This document shows positions 39,001 through 49,900 of a stretch of DNA of 64,000 bases, in pieces. A program made the position numbers and the translations under genes. Each line of letters opens with the position of its first letter. The first letter of the stretch is position 1. Below the pieces are notes generated by a model. It saw nothing but the letters and a program-made list of their open reading frames with translations. It was not told the DNA's origin and searched no databases. The stretch is from Tritrichomonas foetus (lineage: Eukaryota; Parabasalia; Tritrichomonadida; Tritrichomonadidae), in contig MLAK01001037.1 of NCBI GenBank assembly GCA_001839685.1, forward strand, positions 1 to 64,000, in the 5' to 3' direction.

Positions 39001-42000
39001 ACATCCCATCTTACTTCCACTTATTTTTGAGCTATATAGAGGCAATGAATTATTTGATTTACTTGATGAGTTATTGAATAATCCAATTAATATAGCATGG
39101 TGTAATGTAGTCTGCCTCGACAATAATCTTTTATTAGCTTTGGATGAAAATAAAGAAGATAAACAGAAAATCGAAAAACTTTTTACAAAAATTGCACTAG
39201 TTTCTATTTCAAGCTCTTCACTTTTTTCCTATTTACGACTTCTTTCACCACGAAATGGCAAAATTCCTACAAATGCTCCTTACTTTTTATCATATCTAGA
39301 CCAACTTCTTGTTGCTTCATTAAAGGCACAAAATGAATCATGGCCTTTAGAACCGAGGAAAATTTTACACCAAGCAACTATTAATGTCCCCAAAAGTGAA
39401 TTTTCTTTCACTGGCTGGGTATTTGTTAATACTATGATGCCAACTTATTATCCATGTATTTTTAAGATTCTTAATGATAAAAATAAAATTGTATGTGAAG
39501 TATTCTTCAGAATGAAGAAATTATTCATTTCTTGTGATAACAAACGAAAACGTCCATCAGTACAACTTGATTTTACGTTCCCATCAGACGAATGGTCATT
39601 TATTTCTCTCAATTTCAAAAGAGAAGAAAATGATACGTTTATAGAACTTTATGCTAACTGTAAAAAAGTCGCCAGTGTCAGAGTACAAGAAAGTTTGTTT
39701 TCTTTCTTAAATGAAGAGCAGTTATCCTTTATTTTTGGCGGGGCTCTCGATGATGTTTCTGTTGAAACAAACTTCCCTTGTAAACTTGGGCCCTTTGCAA
39801 TTTTAGATGATTTCACTGTGAATAATATGAAAGTAATGTATAATGATGATCAACGTTTCTTTGGAAGAAATTGTAATTCTACTTTATTATTAAAATACCA
39901 ACCATATGCTTTTGGACCTCGACACCAGCAAAGAACACTTGCATCATCTCTTGTCCTTAAAATGAGAATAGAAGCCTTAATTCCTCTTTTTGAAATACTT
40001 TCACTCCCACTTGAAACACATGATGGTGAAATTCATGAAGAAGAGGGGAATATTCAAAAAGATAAATCACTTATTGATTTAGTGTTTTCGATTTTTACTC
40101 ATGCATTTCATTTCGGATCGACAATTGAAGATAGTTTTCATAATAGTAATGGTTTTGGTATAATTTCACATATTTTATTACAACCAAAATCTGCGCCATT
40201 AATCAATTCCTCGCTTTATTTTAGCTTTTATAAACTTTACACTGGACTTATGACAGAAGATCTAAAAATAGATTTATTCAACACAATTCTTCTTAATTTC
40301 CATCTGTGGTCTTCTACACTCCGTTCAGAAACAGTCATCATTGTTGATCATTGGCTAAATACACTTGTCCCTAAGCATCTTAAGCATGTAATTCAGAACA
40401 ATACTTTTTCATCATTATTAAATATGACAATACTCACATTTCATGATGAGGAAGATTTAAAGTTTATTCATCCAAATACAAATAACTATGAATACGCATG
40501 CCAATATTGTCTAAAATCAAAAGACAGCTGTAATAATGAAAGATATAATACAGAAGATCTGAAAATTCCAGAAAATAATGACTTTAAAGCAGAAACAAGT
40601 GAAACAAAGACAATAATGGATATCATGTTCCAAATTTTATTGGTAATATCTTATGAAATATTTACGTTTGACGATTATCTTCTACTTGTTTCTTATCTTT
40701 CAAAGACTAATTCACCAACATTGAATAATAATATTATGAATCTATTAAAGCAAATGATTCTTGTTCATCCAGAATCTCTTCAAACAGTTTTTGCGAATGA
40801 AACAGCGCTTTCACGTCTTAATGCAGTTTTTTCGAGTACAGAATCAGTTGGTGCTGTTGCAGCCACTCTTGAAATTATTGTTTTTCTACATAAAGCGCAA
40901 ATGATATCAACTATTTCATTACAAGATCATCTCGATGCAGTTGTTTCTCATATTCCAGTTCCACTTTTCTGTAAAGAATTGTTTGATCGTATTGTTGGTT
41001 TAATGGCACAAGCAACACCTGAATTATTCTCATTATGTTGCTGGATCGCAGCTGTTATTGGAGATAAATGTAATAGAGAAGTAATTTTAGAAAACATTCA
41101 ACCATCAGAAAAAATAGTTATACCCCTTTGGGCTTTAGCCCCAGCTTTATTAGCAGCTCGAAGCGATCTTAAATATGGTACTAAAATTGTCAATTTTTTA
41201 GCTGATTGTTGTAATTGTATTAATAATTCAGCTGAACAATTACAAACTATTTTCTTTAGTATTTCAATTGTTTGTAGTTCCGTTAATGTCAATCCAGCGC
41301 CATTGCAAAACGCATTTCTTAAACATATTTTAGAAATTTATATAAAAAAGAAAGAACAACACATTAATGATATTTTACTCAAGCTTATATCAAATTATTT
41401 ATTCTATCGAGATCTCCGATATTACTCAATGCCTAAATTCTTTGAAGGAACTCCTTTTTCGGGATGGGAAAAAGATTTAGCCACCAAAGAAAAACGGAGA
41501 ACTAGTGACAAAGATATACTTCAAATGCAAATCTATAGTACTGATGTTTCACGTTTACAGTTTAAAGCATTAAGTGATTTCTCTTCTAAAATATTAAATG
41601 CTTGCAAAACGAAGATTGGTGCAATCGGATACTTTGGATTAAGATTTGAAAAACAACCATTTAAATGGGCTGATAGAGAAATTGCACTTTTGTTGTTAAA
41701 GTACATGGTGAACTATCAGAAAAATGAATCACAATTACGCCTTCAATATTTATTATTATATTTCCTTATTTCATGTGCTAAAAATACTCCAATTATTGAA
41801 TATATTCGCACAATAGATAACCCAACAATGTCTGTACCAATTAAAAACATTGATGCTTTTCAACAAGTTGTTGATTTAGTATGTTTTCAACTCGATAAAT
41901 TAAATGTTAAAGATATCCATCTTTTAAATTGTAAATCACAAAACTTTCGTGTAAACGGACAGTCATATTTCCAATACTTAACAGTAACATGTGATTCTGG

Positions 42001-44677
42001 TTCAGCATATGATGATCTTTTAAAGGAGGTTCTAAACACGAGAAAAAAGGTAAATGATCTATTTACTGGAATTCTTAAAATACCAACTGATAGACATCAA
42101 GGATTTTTCAAAGTATCTCAAAAGAAAACTTTCATTGAGTATGCCAATAGTCTATATCGTCAACGCTTTATATATAAATCCTTATTTGAAAGCTTGACAA
42201 TTGACAATGCTCCATTTGCTTCAATGATTTCACCGAACTCAAAACATTACTTACGTGATTCAACACTTATTGGACAGCTTATTCCATTACAGACCAAAAC
42301 TAACCATCACTTTTGCGACCATAAAGAAGCTGCCCAAGTTAGAGATAAAATTACTCAAAATGGAGAAATCATTAATCGGAACATACTTAAACTTATTAGT
42401 GATGAAGAGAAGAACTGCGACATGATCTCAATTAAACGGATTGAGCCAGCTATAATCGAATTTCAGAATCGTGAATTAAAAATTTTGAAACTAAGGAACT
42501 ATAAATTAATAAGAATTTCTTTGGCTGACTTGAAATGGGTCACACGCGTGACTGAACTTCATCGTCACGTTGCTTTAGAAATTATCACTGTTTTTGGTGA
42601 TTCTTATTTCCTTTCGTTTTCTACAAAAGAGATACGTGATAAAATATTCGAAAAATTAAGACTTTATGGAAAATCATTTGAACCTTTAACAGATAAATGG
42701 CTTGCAGGAAATATTTCGAATTTTGATTATCTTCTTTCATTGAATTATGCAGCTGGCCGAAGTTTCAACAATCCAGCACAATATCCAATTTTCCCATTTG
42801 TACTTGCTGATTATGACAGTGAGAAGCTTGATTTAGGCGCAGAAGATACTTTTCGAGATTTATCAAAACCATCTGGCCTTCTTGGAGAAGAAAAAGCTAA
42901 TTCACTTCGTCTTCAAATGGCCAATCTCAAAAAATTAGGAGAAAAGCCATATCTTTTTAGTGCAGCTCCTTCTTGTCCTTTAAGCTTGTATTTAATGCTA
43001 ATTCGACTTGAACCATTTACAAGTTTGCATATAGAAATGCATGGTGGACGTTTTGATGATAAAAAGAGATTGTTTAACTCCATACCTGAACTTTATTCAA
43101 ATATTCGCGATGATGCTAATGATTACCGAGAACTCTGTCCAGAATTCTACTTCTGTCCAGAGTTTCTCACAAATAAGGATAGATTTGATATTGGCATTGA
43201 TGATGTCATCCTTCCTAAATGGGCTTCTTCACCAGAGGAGTTCATTTACATGCATCGAAAAGCTTTAGAAAGTCGAAAAGTTCGTGCAAAGCTCCACGAA
43301 TGGATCGATTTGCTTTTTGGAGTATTGCAGAAATCAGAAAATAATATTTATGAACCACGCTTATATGAAGATGCATGGAGTTCTTCAAATTCACCCGAAT
43401 CTGACGAATCTCTAAAATCATCGAAGCTTTGCCTTGGACAAATTCCGCTTCAATTATTCAAAAAGAATCATCAACCATTTGTTTCTAAAACCCAACCATT
43501 AGCACGTCTTGAAATTCGCCAAGCAGAAGTTAAAGTTGGTACTGGATTAGTATTTGCAACAGCATTTTCTGCAACTTCAAGAACCGTAAAACTTCTTTTT
43601 GTTGATGAAAAATTTGCAAGACGAACAATATCTTTTGATACTGTTACATTAGAATCAACTGAACTCCGTTTTGAAAAAGCTTTTCAAGACAATAATTCAC
43701 CAAGATCTCAAGCAAGCAACAACAACAACATTAATGCAAATACTACATTATACAATAACAATCAAAATAATAATTCTCAAGAAATGAGAGCTAATCAGAT
43801 TTCTTCACAAATTAGTAATTTCAATTCAAATATTTGTTCTAATTTTGATAGTCTAAATACTATCAGTCCTGTTAATATAAACAGGAATAATAATCGGAAT
43901 GTGAATATTAATAATCTGAATCTCAATTTGAATGCAAAATCAGATCGAAAAATATTTCCTGCATTTTCTTCATCAATGCTCGTAATTTGCTCAAATCAAA
44001 ATTCATTCTTGTTGAATGAAAATGGTGAATATTTTACATTCCCAAAGAAATATATTTTATCAGCAAGTGACTCTCAGTCGCTTGTCAATGTATGTAATGA
44101 TTCTCTTGTATATTTATTTAGAAAAAATGAACTCAAATTACCTCGACGAAGATTGCATTACTTTGGTGAAACAGCAATTTCTTGTGTTGCTGTTTCATCA
44201 AAACTTGGATTAATAGTAATTGCTGCTAAAGACTCAACAATAACCTATTTGTCACTATATCATTCATCAATGAAATTAGCAACCCTTCCAGATAAATTAA
44301 TTGCCAGAAAAATTGTATTTTGTAAAGCAATTGGTTTTATGGTAGTTTATGCATCAATTGGCCAAAAACATGAATTGATTTCTCTTACAATAAATAGTGA
44401 TCTTATTGCTCGTAAAGCACTTCCAAGTGAACTTGTTGCAATCGAATCATTCTATACAGCAACCCGTGGAATTGATCATCTTATTTTTGTTGATCGTGAC
44501 AATAAAGTACATGCATGCGAAGCATATACTTTAGATCAGCGTCGGTTAATTACCGAATTACCATCACGACCAATCTTATTCAAATTCAAATCTAATCTTC
44601 GTGCCATTATCTCCATTACATATTCCGGTGATATGACAATTATTCCTTCTGATAGAGCAGCAGCAGAAGACTTTTGA
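36068..44677 (+). CDS. BEACH-domain giant protein (neurobeachin/LRBA-like)
   Basis: 2,869 residues from an ATG at 36068. Helical ARM-like regions flank a disordered Asn/Glu-rich insert (about 325-580). A concanavalin-A-like domain lies at about 1110-1255 (SFTGWVFVNTM, IVCEVFFRMKKLFIS). More helical repeats follow. A PH-like domain precedes BEACH (about 2110-2205). BEACH spans about 2215-2425 with hallmark words ISNFDYLLSLNYAAGRSF, YPIFPFVLADY, FRDLSKPSG, IRLEPFTSLHIEMHGGRFD, CPEFYFCPEF and LHEWIDLLFG. WD40-like blades make up the end (about 2640-2866), after an Asn-rich loop. The order ConA-PH-BEACH-WD is that of neurobeachin, LRBA and LvsA. These are cytosolic scaffolds in vesicle traffic and in contractile-vacuole or lysosome function. 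The exact paralogue cannot be told. Confidence 0.95.
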   Translation: MTFDPTPQILQVFSGSSGSNYLTQIQNPQFKEILSSISLPQYSNREIQQYSTGSSNKTHQLISAALKNLSFSFQFDPNLISNLLSLFARNGLKRGIETEIASKVVLLLVLSLTLTENENTKVSDYSKLIKLICEASLKEPAKNIKSALNISVLFVAELFVQRATSSKISQIENFEILLESEFSEVLDSVKQALQKINIDKIDNFCLFLLKKASPAKGSEIPLHAKVAINFISGVAKGPRAVFSSEAARQIVMLASRPLLAFDAEALDFFVALSRFTEKSVSEQVVDMIADSLNVQLLTAAATGDTLVDGFIQIPKEEIIKTRETDTNNDIKYDVKSKNKTETLNESGNNDSGNTENESDIVTDFLNSNETTGESYDGINLNDDYYLNYEKNNISLNDNLEYMTSHYNINNLNENDVDDNQENESEIMNDVIAENESEVNLVKIIPPRINSQSSISNNKSRTNQSFEKRVPKIGERKPIPVKLNLSSYNLKKDINLCGNKHLYHISPRLSLKDIRNPNNSPNNTQRFDEIFDKVKQPLSPRASQNYTFNYDYFHQKNIGHDRRNNVKDHRQGDFRSNVTKREVIEKCIFKFPHKETFCSGFDPTPHINKFDDDWSCIVTPDVLSSIKKLVHAFRGNDILIKRLLESAGKCATKSRSQLASQAALVALLLEAKEAGCSVSEASAAIDIKQIFNPDFIAATGTPANCLRSRTVSLAVEDCDLLFVSLLQLSSKHPHIFLEVISTLTAIHQRLVVLVVEKCNSTLIPLAQAAASMQKISDEQTDEHPLEVVDKARGAFLVLAKMIGESDEAQKTVFSCSPFTRVILSFVFDEKTREYTLSVIENALKECGDLPVLSLELADIIKYCFYNFSEKSTLLALFVVQTVNRAAQLKTETLKNFIVFSNALFEMMNKLFQSESCRLLFQEIMIFISLFSPYAKKFVVRHKDSIKNAANKLYENEENPRFLYVSLIKIAIDEKKCLIRHPILLPLIFELYRGNELFDLLDELLNNPINIAWCNVVCLDNNLLLALDENKEDKQKIEKLFTKIALVSISSSSLFSYLRLLSPRNGKIPTNAPYFLSYLDQLLVASLKAQNESWPLEPRKILHQATINVPKSEFSFTGWVFVNTMMPTYYPCIFKILNDKNKIVCEVFFRMKKLFISCDNKRKRPSVQLDFTFPSDEWSFISLNFKREENDTFIELYANCKKVASVRVQESLFSFLNEEQLSFIFGGALDDVSVETNFPCKLGPFAILDDFTVNNMKVMYNDDQRFFGRNCNSTLLLKYQPYAFGPRHQQRTLASSLVLKMRIEALIPLFEILSLPLETHDGEIHEEEGNIQKDKSLIDLVFSIFTHAFHFGSTIEDSFHNSNGFGIISHILLQPKSAPLINSSLYFSFYKLYTGLMTEDLKIDLFNTILLNFHLWSSTLRSETVIIVDHWLNTLVPKHLKHVIQNNTFSSLLNMTILTFHDEEDLKFIHPNTNNYEYACQYCLKSKDSCNNERYNTEDLKIPENNDFKAETSETKTIMDIMFQILLVISYEIFTFDDYLLLVSYLSKTNSPTLNNNIMNLLKQMILVHPESLQTVFANETALSRLNAVFSSTESVGAVAATLEIIVFLHKAQMISTISLQDHLDAVVSHIPVPLFCKELFDRIVGLMAQATPELFSLCCWIAAVIGDKCNREVILENIQPSEKIVIPLWALAPALLAARSDLKYGTKIVNFLADCCNCINNSAEQLQTIFFSISIVCSSVNVNPAPLQNAFLKHILEIYIKKKEQHINDILLKLISNYLFYRDLRYYSMPKFFEGTPFSGWEKDLATKEKRRTSDKDILQMQIYSTDVSRLQFKALSDFSSKILNACKTKIGAIGYFGLRFEKQPFKWADREIALLLLKYMVNYQKNESQLRLQYLLLYFLISCAKNTPIIEYIRTIDNPTMSVPIKNIDAFQQVVDLVCFQLDKLNVKDIHLLNCKSQNFRVNGQSYFQYLTVTCDSGSAYDDLLKEVLNTRKKVNDLFTGILKIPTDRHQGFFKVSQKKTFIEYANSLYRQRFIYKSLFESLTIDNAPFASMISPNSKHYLRDSTLIGQLIPLQTKTNHHFCDHKEAAQVRDKITQNGEIINRNILKLISDEEKNCDMISIKRIEPAIIEFQNRELKILKLRNYKLIRISLADLKWVTRVTELHRHVALEIITVFGDSYFLSFSTKEIRDKIFEKLRLYGKSFEPLTDKWLAGNISNFDYLLSLNYAAGRSFNNPAQYPIFPFVLADYDSEKLDLGAEDTFRDLSKPSGLLGEEKANSLRLQMANLKKLGEKPYLFSAAPSCPLSLYLMLIRLEPFTSLHIEMHGGRFDDKKRLFNSIPELYSNIRDDANDYRELCPEFYFCPEFLTNKDRFDIGIDDVILPKWASSPEEFIYMHRKALESRKVRAKLHEWIDLLFGVLQKSENNIYEPRLYEDAWSSSNSPESDESLKSSKLCLGQIPLQLFKKNHQPFVSKTQPLARLEIRQAEVKVGTGLVFATAFSATSRTVKLLFVDEKFARRTISFDTVTLESTELRFEKAFQDNNSPRSQASNNNNINANTTLYNNNQNNNSQEMRANQISSQISNFNSNICSNFDSLNTISPVNINRNNNRNVNINNLNLNLNAKSDRKIFPAFSSSMLVICSNQNSFLLNENGEYFTFPKKYILSASDSQSLVNVCNDSLVYLFRKNELKLPRRRLHYFGETAISCVAVSSKLGLIVIAAKDSTITYLSLYHSSMKLATLPDKLIARKIVFCKAIGFMVVYASIGQKHELISLTINSDLIARKALPSELVAIESFYTATRGIDHLIFVDRDNKVHACEAYTLDQRRLITELPSRPILFKFKSNLRAIISITYSGDMTIIPSDRAAAEDF

Positions 44678-45003
44678 TATGAATATAATTTCATCTTTTT
44701 TGTTTATTTCTAAATAAAGTTATGCGATATTAATATTAATTATTATATTTGTTTATTTTATTCTTTTGTGAATACTAGCAAAATCTATTGTAATAAGATG
44801 TCCAATGTCATTGGTGACTATCCATTTGAGCAATTCTTCGGAAATTGACAAATCTCATACATTTAGTTGGTCGAGGGAAAAACTTGCATGGCTAATTTTA
44901 TATGTTATCATGTATTGTAAATTAACAATATTCTAAAGAAGAAAATCAATATGAATATTAATCTTGGCAATATTTTAGTCTTAAAAGGAAACATTTCACT
45001 ATT
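44678..45003. other. Intergenic region between convergent BEACH and centrin genes
   Basis: 326 bases, AT-rich. TAAATAAAG about 35 bases after the BEACH stop could act in 3' end formation. Nothing else is seen. Confidence 0.4.
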
Positions 45004-45567
45004 TTATTTTCCAACGAGTATCGCTCGATACTCTTCATAGTTAAGAAAGCCGTCTCCATCTGTATCGAAGATGTCAATGAGTCCCTGCAACTCATCATCT
45101 TTGATCTTCTTTCCTTCACCAAGCTGAGCGAGGGCCACTCTGAGCTGCTCTACTCCGATTTTTCCGGTGTTTTGGGGATCGAATAATGAAAAGGCGCGAG
45201 AAATTTCATCTTCAATGTTTCGTGAAGAAAGTTGAGTTGTTACAACTTGAGTGAATTCTTCGAAATTCAAGAAATCGCGGCGGCTGTTGCCACATTCTTC
45301 CTCTTCTTCTTCTTCTTCGAATCTACGGCTGTTTTGGTTTTTCTTCTTTTGAGAGTTGCGAAGATTGTCAATGATTTCTCGAACATCGGCTTTCTTGACA
45401 TCAAAACCAATTGCTCGAAGTGCTGCTTTTAATTCAAATGGTTCAATGAAGCCAGAATGATTCACATCGAAAATATTGAAGACTTCTCTCATATCTAAAA
45501 CTTGATCTTCGCTAACATTTGGTTTCTTTGGATGCCTCGGTGATTTTCGTGGAGTTGTAATCGACAT
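45004..45567 (-). CDS. Centrin (caltractin) with an acidic insertion
   Basis: 187 residues from the ATG at 45567 (the frame opens one codon upstream at TTG). The protein is a centrin: a basic N-terminal tail, then four EF-hands. EF1 has the loop DVNHSGFIEPFE, EF3 DPQNTGKIGVEQ, and EF4 DTDGDGFLNYEE. EF2 keeps flanking helices (KADVREIIDNL and FLNFEEFTQVV), but its calcium loop is replaced by about 30 residues with a run of Glu (RFEEEEEEEEC). This makes EF2 unlikely to bind calcium, and the protein is longer than a standard centrin of about 165-170 residues. Centrins act at basal bodies and in contractile fibres; a flagellar or basal-body role fits a trichomonad. Confidence 0.93.
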   Translation of the reverse strand: MSITTPRKSPRHPKKPNVSEDQVLDMREVFNIFDVNHSGFIEPFELKAALRAIGFDVKKADVREIIDNLRNSQKKKNQNSRRFEEEEEEEECGNSRRDFLNFEEFTQVVTTQLSSRNIEDEISRAFSLFDPQNTGKIGVEQLRVALAQLGEGKKIKDDELQGLIDIFDTDGDGFLNYEEYRAILVGK

Positions 45568-45735
45568 CAAATTTGACCGTTAAGCCAAATTGAAAAGAAA
45601 GAAAAAGAATATTTGAAATACTAGGAAAAGTGACATCTATAAATGGTCAAACGTTTGATATTTCACTTTTCGGGCCCAAAAATATTGGAGGATAAATATT
45701 TTCGAAAGATTATCTTAAGAGAAAGAATTGACTTG

Positions 45736-45757
45736 ATTCATATCATATGATATGAAT
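45736..45757. repeat. Perfect 22-bp palindrome
   Basis: An inverted repeat with no spacer, each arm ATTCATATCAT, centred on CATATG. It lies in the upstream region shared by the centrin gene and the Pmp-like gene. Confidence 0.9.
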
Positions 45758-46932
45758 ATTTTTTGAAAATTCAATTATAATTAATACATATTGACCATAA
45801 CAGATGATATATGGCCAATTTAATGAAATGCGAAATTAAATTTGTTCGTTAAACCCAATCAATCCCCAAGTGATATCATTTGTAGTGAAAGTATAGGGTC
45901 TATGCTATATAGATAAAAGTTAATGACACATTATTTTTCACTTAATAGAATCACGATATTTTTATTTTTTATATCATGCTCTGATTCCCTCTTTTATGCA
46001 TCAACATTGGGCGATGGAAATATTCGAGACTTTCTCACACAAAATGTCAAACTGTAATATCACAATTTTCATTTGAAAAAACTGTAAATATGGTAAAAAA
46101 TGCAGTATTTTGATTAAAAAAATAAGTTAACTCAGGAAACACAATTGGCCCCAATCGTTACATTTGAATCAAAATAATTTCTCCAAAAAATAACTCTTTC
46201 ACTTGTTTTATTCTCAAAATCTACTGTAGCTCAGAAGTAATTGACTTTTTGAATATTATGAAAAAAATTAAACTCGCATAAAATTTCTTGAAAGCTGATA
46301 ATTCTATATGACTATTTTAACTCAAAATTTGACTTCTTCGCAATTCTGATTGAAGGAATTACGACAGAGTTTACTTCATCTGATTAATGATTCATATTGA
46401 AGATTGGATTTTTAATCCATTGCTCATTTTTTGTTTCAAAATGAATTTTGTTTTTGACTATTTTTTTCTCAATTCACTAAACGTAACAGAATTAACCTTT
46501 ATTTCAAGATTCATGGAGATTGAAAGCTTTATTTCCACTTCTGTTTTCATGCTTGTAACATGTTTACTTTGATAAATTCTAAAACTCAATTCTTCTGAAA
46601 ATGATGATGACAAGATTTCGGATTGGTTTTAAAAGATTGAAAAATTTCGTTTAGTATAAATCTGAACACTCAGTAAATATGTTAAATATAAATAAGTTTA
46701 TGAGACAATGTTCAATGAATAATATCCTAAACTCAGAAATTTTCAGAACCAATTTACGTTTATTATTCGTTTAAGATACAATCATATTTCAATGGATGTA
46801 TCACCTTGTACATTTCTTTGAATCACAATTTAAATTATTTCTAAAGTTTTCAATGCAAAGACACAAATGATTTAAAATCATGTAATCAATTCATATCAAA
46901 ATGAAATAAATAAATAAATGAATTGAAAATCG

Positions 46933-46937
46933 TCATA
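46933..46937 (+). promoter_or_regulatory. Possible initiator of the Pmp-like gene
   Basis: TCATA fits the looser initiator TCAY(T/A) and lies 16 bases before the ATG at 46954. Such a short motif occurs often by chance in this sequence. Confidence 0.35.
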
Positions 46938-46953
46938 AAAAATAAAAATATAA

Positions 46954-49900
46954 ATGCTTTTATGTATCTTTTCCTTCCATTGTAGCGCAAATATTCAAAT
47001 TGAAGGAACTAATTTCAGTGATATTCTAAGTATTAATGCACATCGAAAAGAAGATTCACAAGCATTATTTATTTCACTTGATTCAGTTGATATCAATTCC
47101 TGTTCATTTTTCACATCAAGTCGAGTTGGAAAACGACTTTCAAGCAACCATTTTTATTCTGAATTTCAACCTTATAAGCAACTTATTTTAACCAATTCCA
47201 ATTTTGATGTTAAATTAGGTAATAAATTTACCACATTAGAAACTGCATCATATACTTCAACTCAAAATTTCACTAATACTGATTTTGCTGCTCACACATA
47301 TTTAGAACTTCAAAATGGAATTTTTTTTCTAATTAATTGTCAATTTACAGGTGTTACAACAGGAAAGAGTCGTATCTGGGCTCAGAGTTCCGTTTCTGCT
47401 ATTAATCTTTATGAATGTACATTTGACAGTTGTGAAGCAACTTTAACAGGATCTGCCATGTATTGTTCAACAGCAAATTTCAAATTATATAAATGTATCT
47501 TTCAAAATATATCACCATCAAGCAATGCATCTCATATTTGTCATTTTTCATCAACATTAACTACCGAAAAAATTATTGAAGAATGTACATTTTATAAGAT
47601 TAAATCAACAGGTGATTGTGGAATTCATTTTTATTTTGAAAGTGCAAAAATGATTACTTATCAGAATTGTGTTTTTAACGACATTTCAGCCGGAAGAAAA
47701 GGAGGAGCAATTCATGCAATCCCACCTACTGATAGATCAGGAAGTGTTTTTAAAGTTATTGGTTGTAATTTTACTCAAATTTCATCAGTATCATCAGGAG
47801 GCGCACTTAATATTTTACAATTTCAAACAACACACATTGAAAATTGTCAATTTGATACTATTTCTATGTCAACATCTGGATGCTCAGGATGTTGTATTAA
47901 TATGGAAGAATCAAATAATGAATATTTAACTATTATTGGTTGTTATTTTAATCCTAAAACGACGTATAGTACTAAATCTGGATCAATTCATGCCAAAGAT
48001 TGGAATAGTGGAGGTACTCCAAGAACTACACTTACAAAAACGATTATTTCAAATTGTGAATTTCGAGATACTATAACATCATATCAAACTGAAATTAAAT
48101 CATGTCATTTATATACAAGTTCTATTGAGTTCACAGGAAACAAATTTTATGAAACCACGAAATATAATAATGCACAATTTGTATATATTGAATCATTATC
48201 AACGAACTTTATAATTAATAATTGTGAGTTTAATAATATTAAAGCAATTAATAGCCTTTATATTACTCCATTATCAAGTATGACATCATTAACAGGAGAA
48301 ATTTCAAATTGTAAAATGAATAATTGTGAATATTCTGAAGGCTTTTTCCCTTCATCTATGTTTTTAATTTTAACCAAGATAACATTAACAAAAATTACAC
48401 TTGATAATTGTATTTTTAATGATGTTTGTTTATCTATGAAAAAGAATACTAATACTATTAATTTTGATTCTGTTTTTCTGACAGGTTGTACTTTTTCTAA
48501 GACATTTACCGTTGCAGATTATTCAACTATCACATTAAATACATTTATTGTCAAAAATTGTTATGTTAGTTATTCCACATCATCTCCATTTCTTGGTTCA
48601 ACAAATACTAAATCAATTTCAATGAATCATTGTCAATTTATTTCCCTTCATAAAACAACCAATAATTTCCAAAATGTCATTAATGTATATCCAAGAACTT
48701 CATTTTCAGTTGATAATTGTACATTCCAAGATATTGAATCGAATTCAGATGGTGTTGCAATTTATCATCATCAAGTAGATCAACAATCAGCACTTACTGT
48801 TGTGTTTAGTATTGTTAATTCTCATTTTGAAAATTTATATTCAGTTGGAGAAGGGTGTATATATAGTCGTATTGCATATGGAAGATTTAATTTTGAAAAT
48901 AATGAATTTATTAATTGTACATCAACTGTTTCAGGGGGTGCACTTATGCAATATGAAGGATTAGGTACATATACGACTACATCATGCACTTTTAATAAAT
49001 GTCGATGCCTTAATGGCGATGGAGGTGCAATATGTGGAGGAGATGAATCTAATACAAATACATTTTATTATTGTACATTTATTGACTGTGAAAGTTCAAG
49101 TCGAGGTGGTGCATTTGGTGGTTTATCACAAAACACCTTTTTTTATTATTCTTATTTTTCAAGAACAAAATCATCAACCAGTGGTGGTTGTATTGGACTT
49201 ACTACAAAAACATATTCTCTTTCTTTAACATGTCAACATTGTATTTTTGAATCATCAGAATCATCAGATGGATGTGCTATTTATGTTGGAGACACAGCTT
49301 CATTAGTTACAATTCAACCACTTTTAAATTGCACATTTCGAAATTATCAAATAGGAAAAAATGTTTGTAGTTTCCGAGTTAAAAGTTCTAATATTAATTC
49401 ATTGGAAAATTGTATTTTATCCAATATTTATATTAATGGATCTACATCAGGATGTGGTGTTTGGTTTTCAGATGGAGCCAGTGATTCATTTAAAAATTGT
49501 CAATTTATTAAAACCTTGTCCAACTCATATGGTGGTGCTTATTATTCATTTCGCAAGACAACATATGAATTCTGTCAATTTGTGAATACTAGTACAGGAT
49601 ATCATGGAGGAGCAATTTATTTTTCAGGAACTAGTTCAAATTCTATCACAATTACAAATTGCGAATTTAATAATTGTACATCTATTCCACATTCAGGTAG
49701 TTCAGGAGGAAGTATTTATATTAGATCATCATCATCCGTTATTATTAGTAATTGTGAATTTTTAAATAGTCGATCAAATTCACAAGGAGGTTGTTTATGT
49801 TTTGATAATTACACTACCATTTATACTTCAACATTAACAAATTTAACATTTGAAAAATGTTCATCTAAATATGGAGGTGCTATTTCAAGCATGAAAGATT

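Larger units (their letters stand above)
45568..46953. other. 1.4 kb intergenic region with a palindrome
   Basis: AT-rich; no convincing gene. A perfect 22-base palindrome lies at 45736-45757, about 170 bases upstream of the centrin start. A small ATG frame at 46387-46572 is hydrophobic and Phe-rich but has no coding character. Confidence 0.5.

Noticed and set aside
46229..46260. A tRNA-like D-arm (TAGCTCAG) near 46229
   Set aside because: No acceptor stem, anticodon arm or T-arm with GGTTCRA follows within 80 bases; the match is to the A-box only.
46387..46572. 61-codon Phe-rich frame before the Pmp-like gene
   Set aside because: Low-complexity hydrophobic composition with no initiator and no family resemblance.
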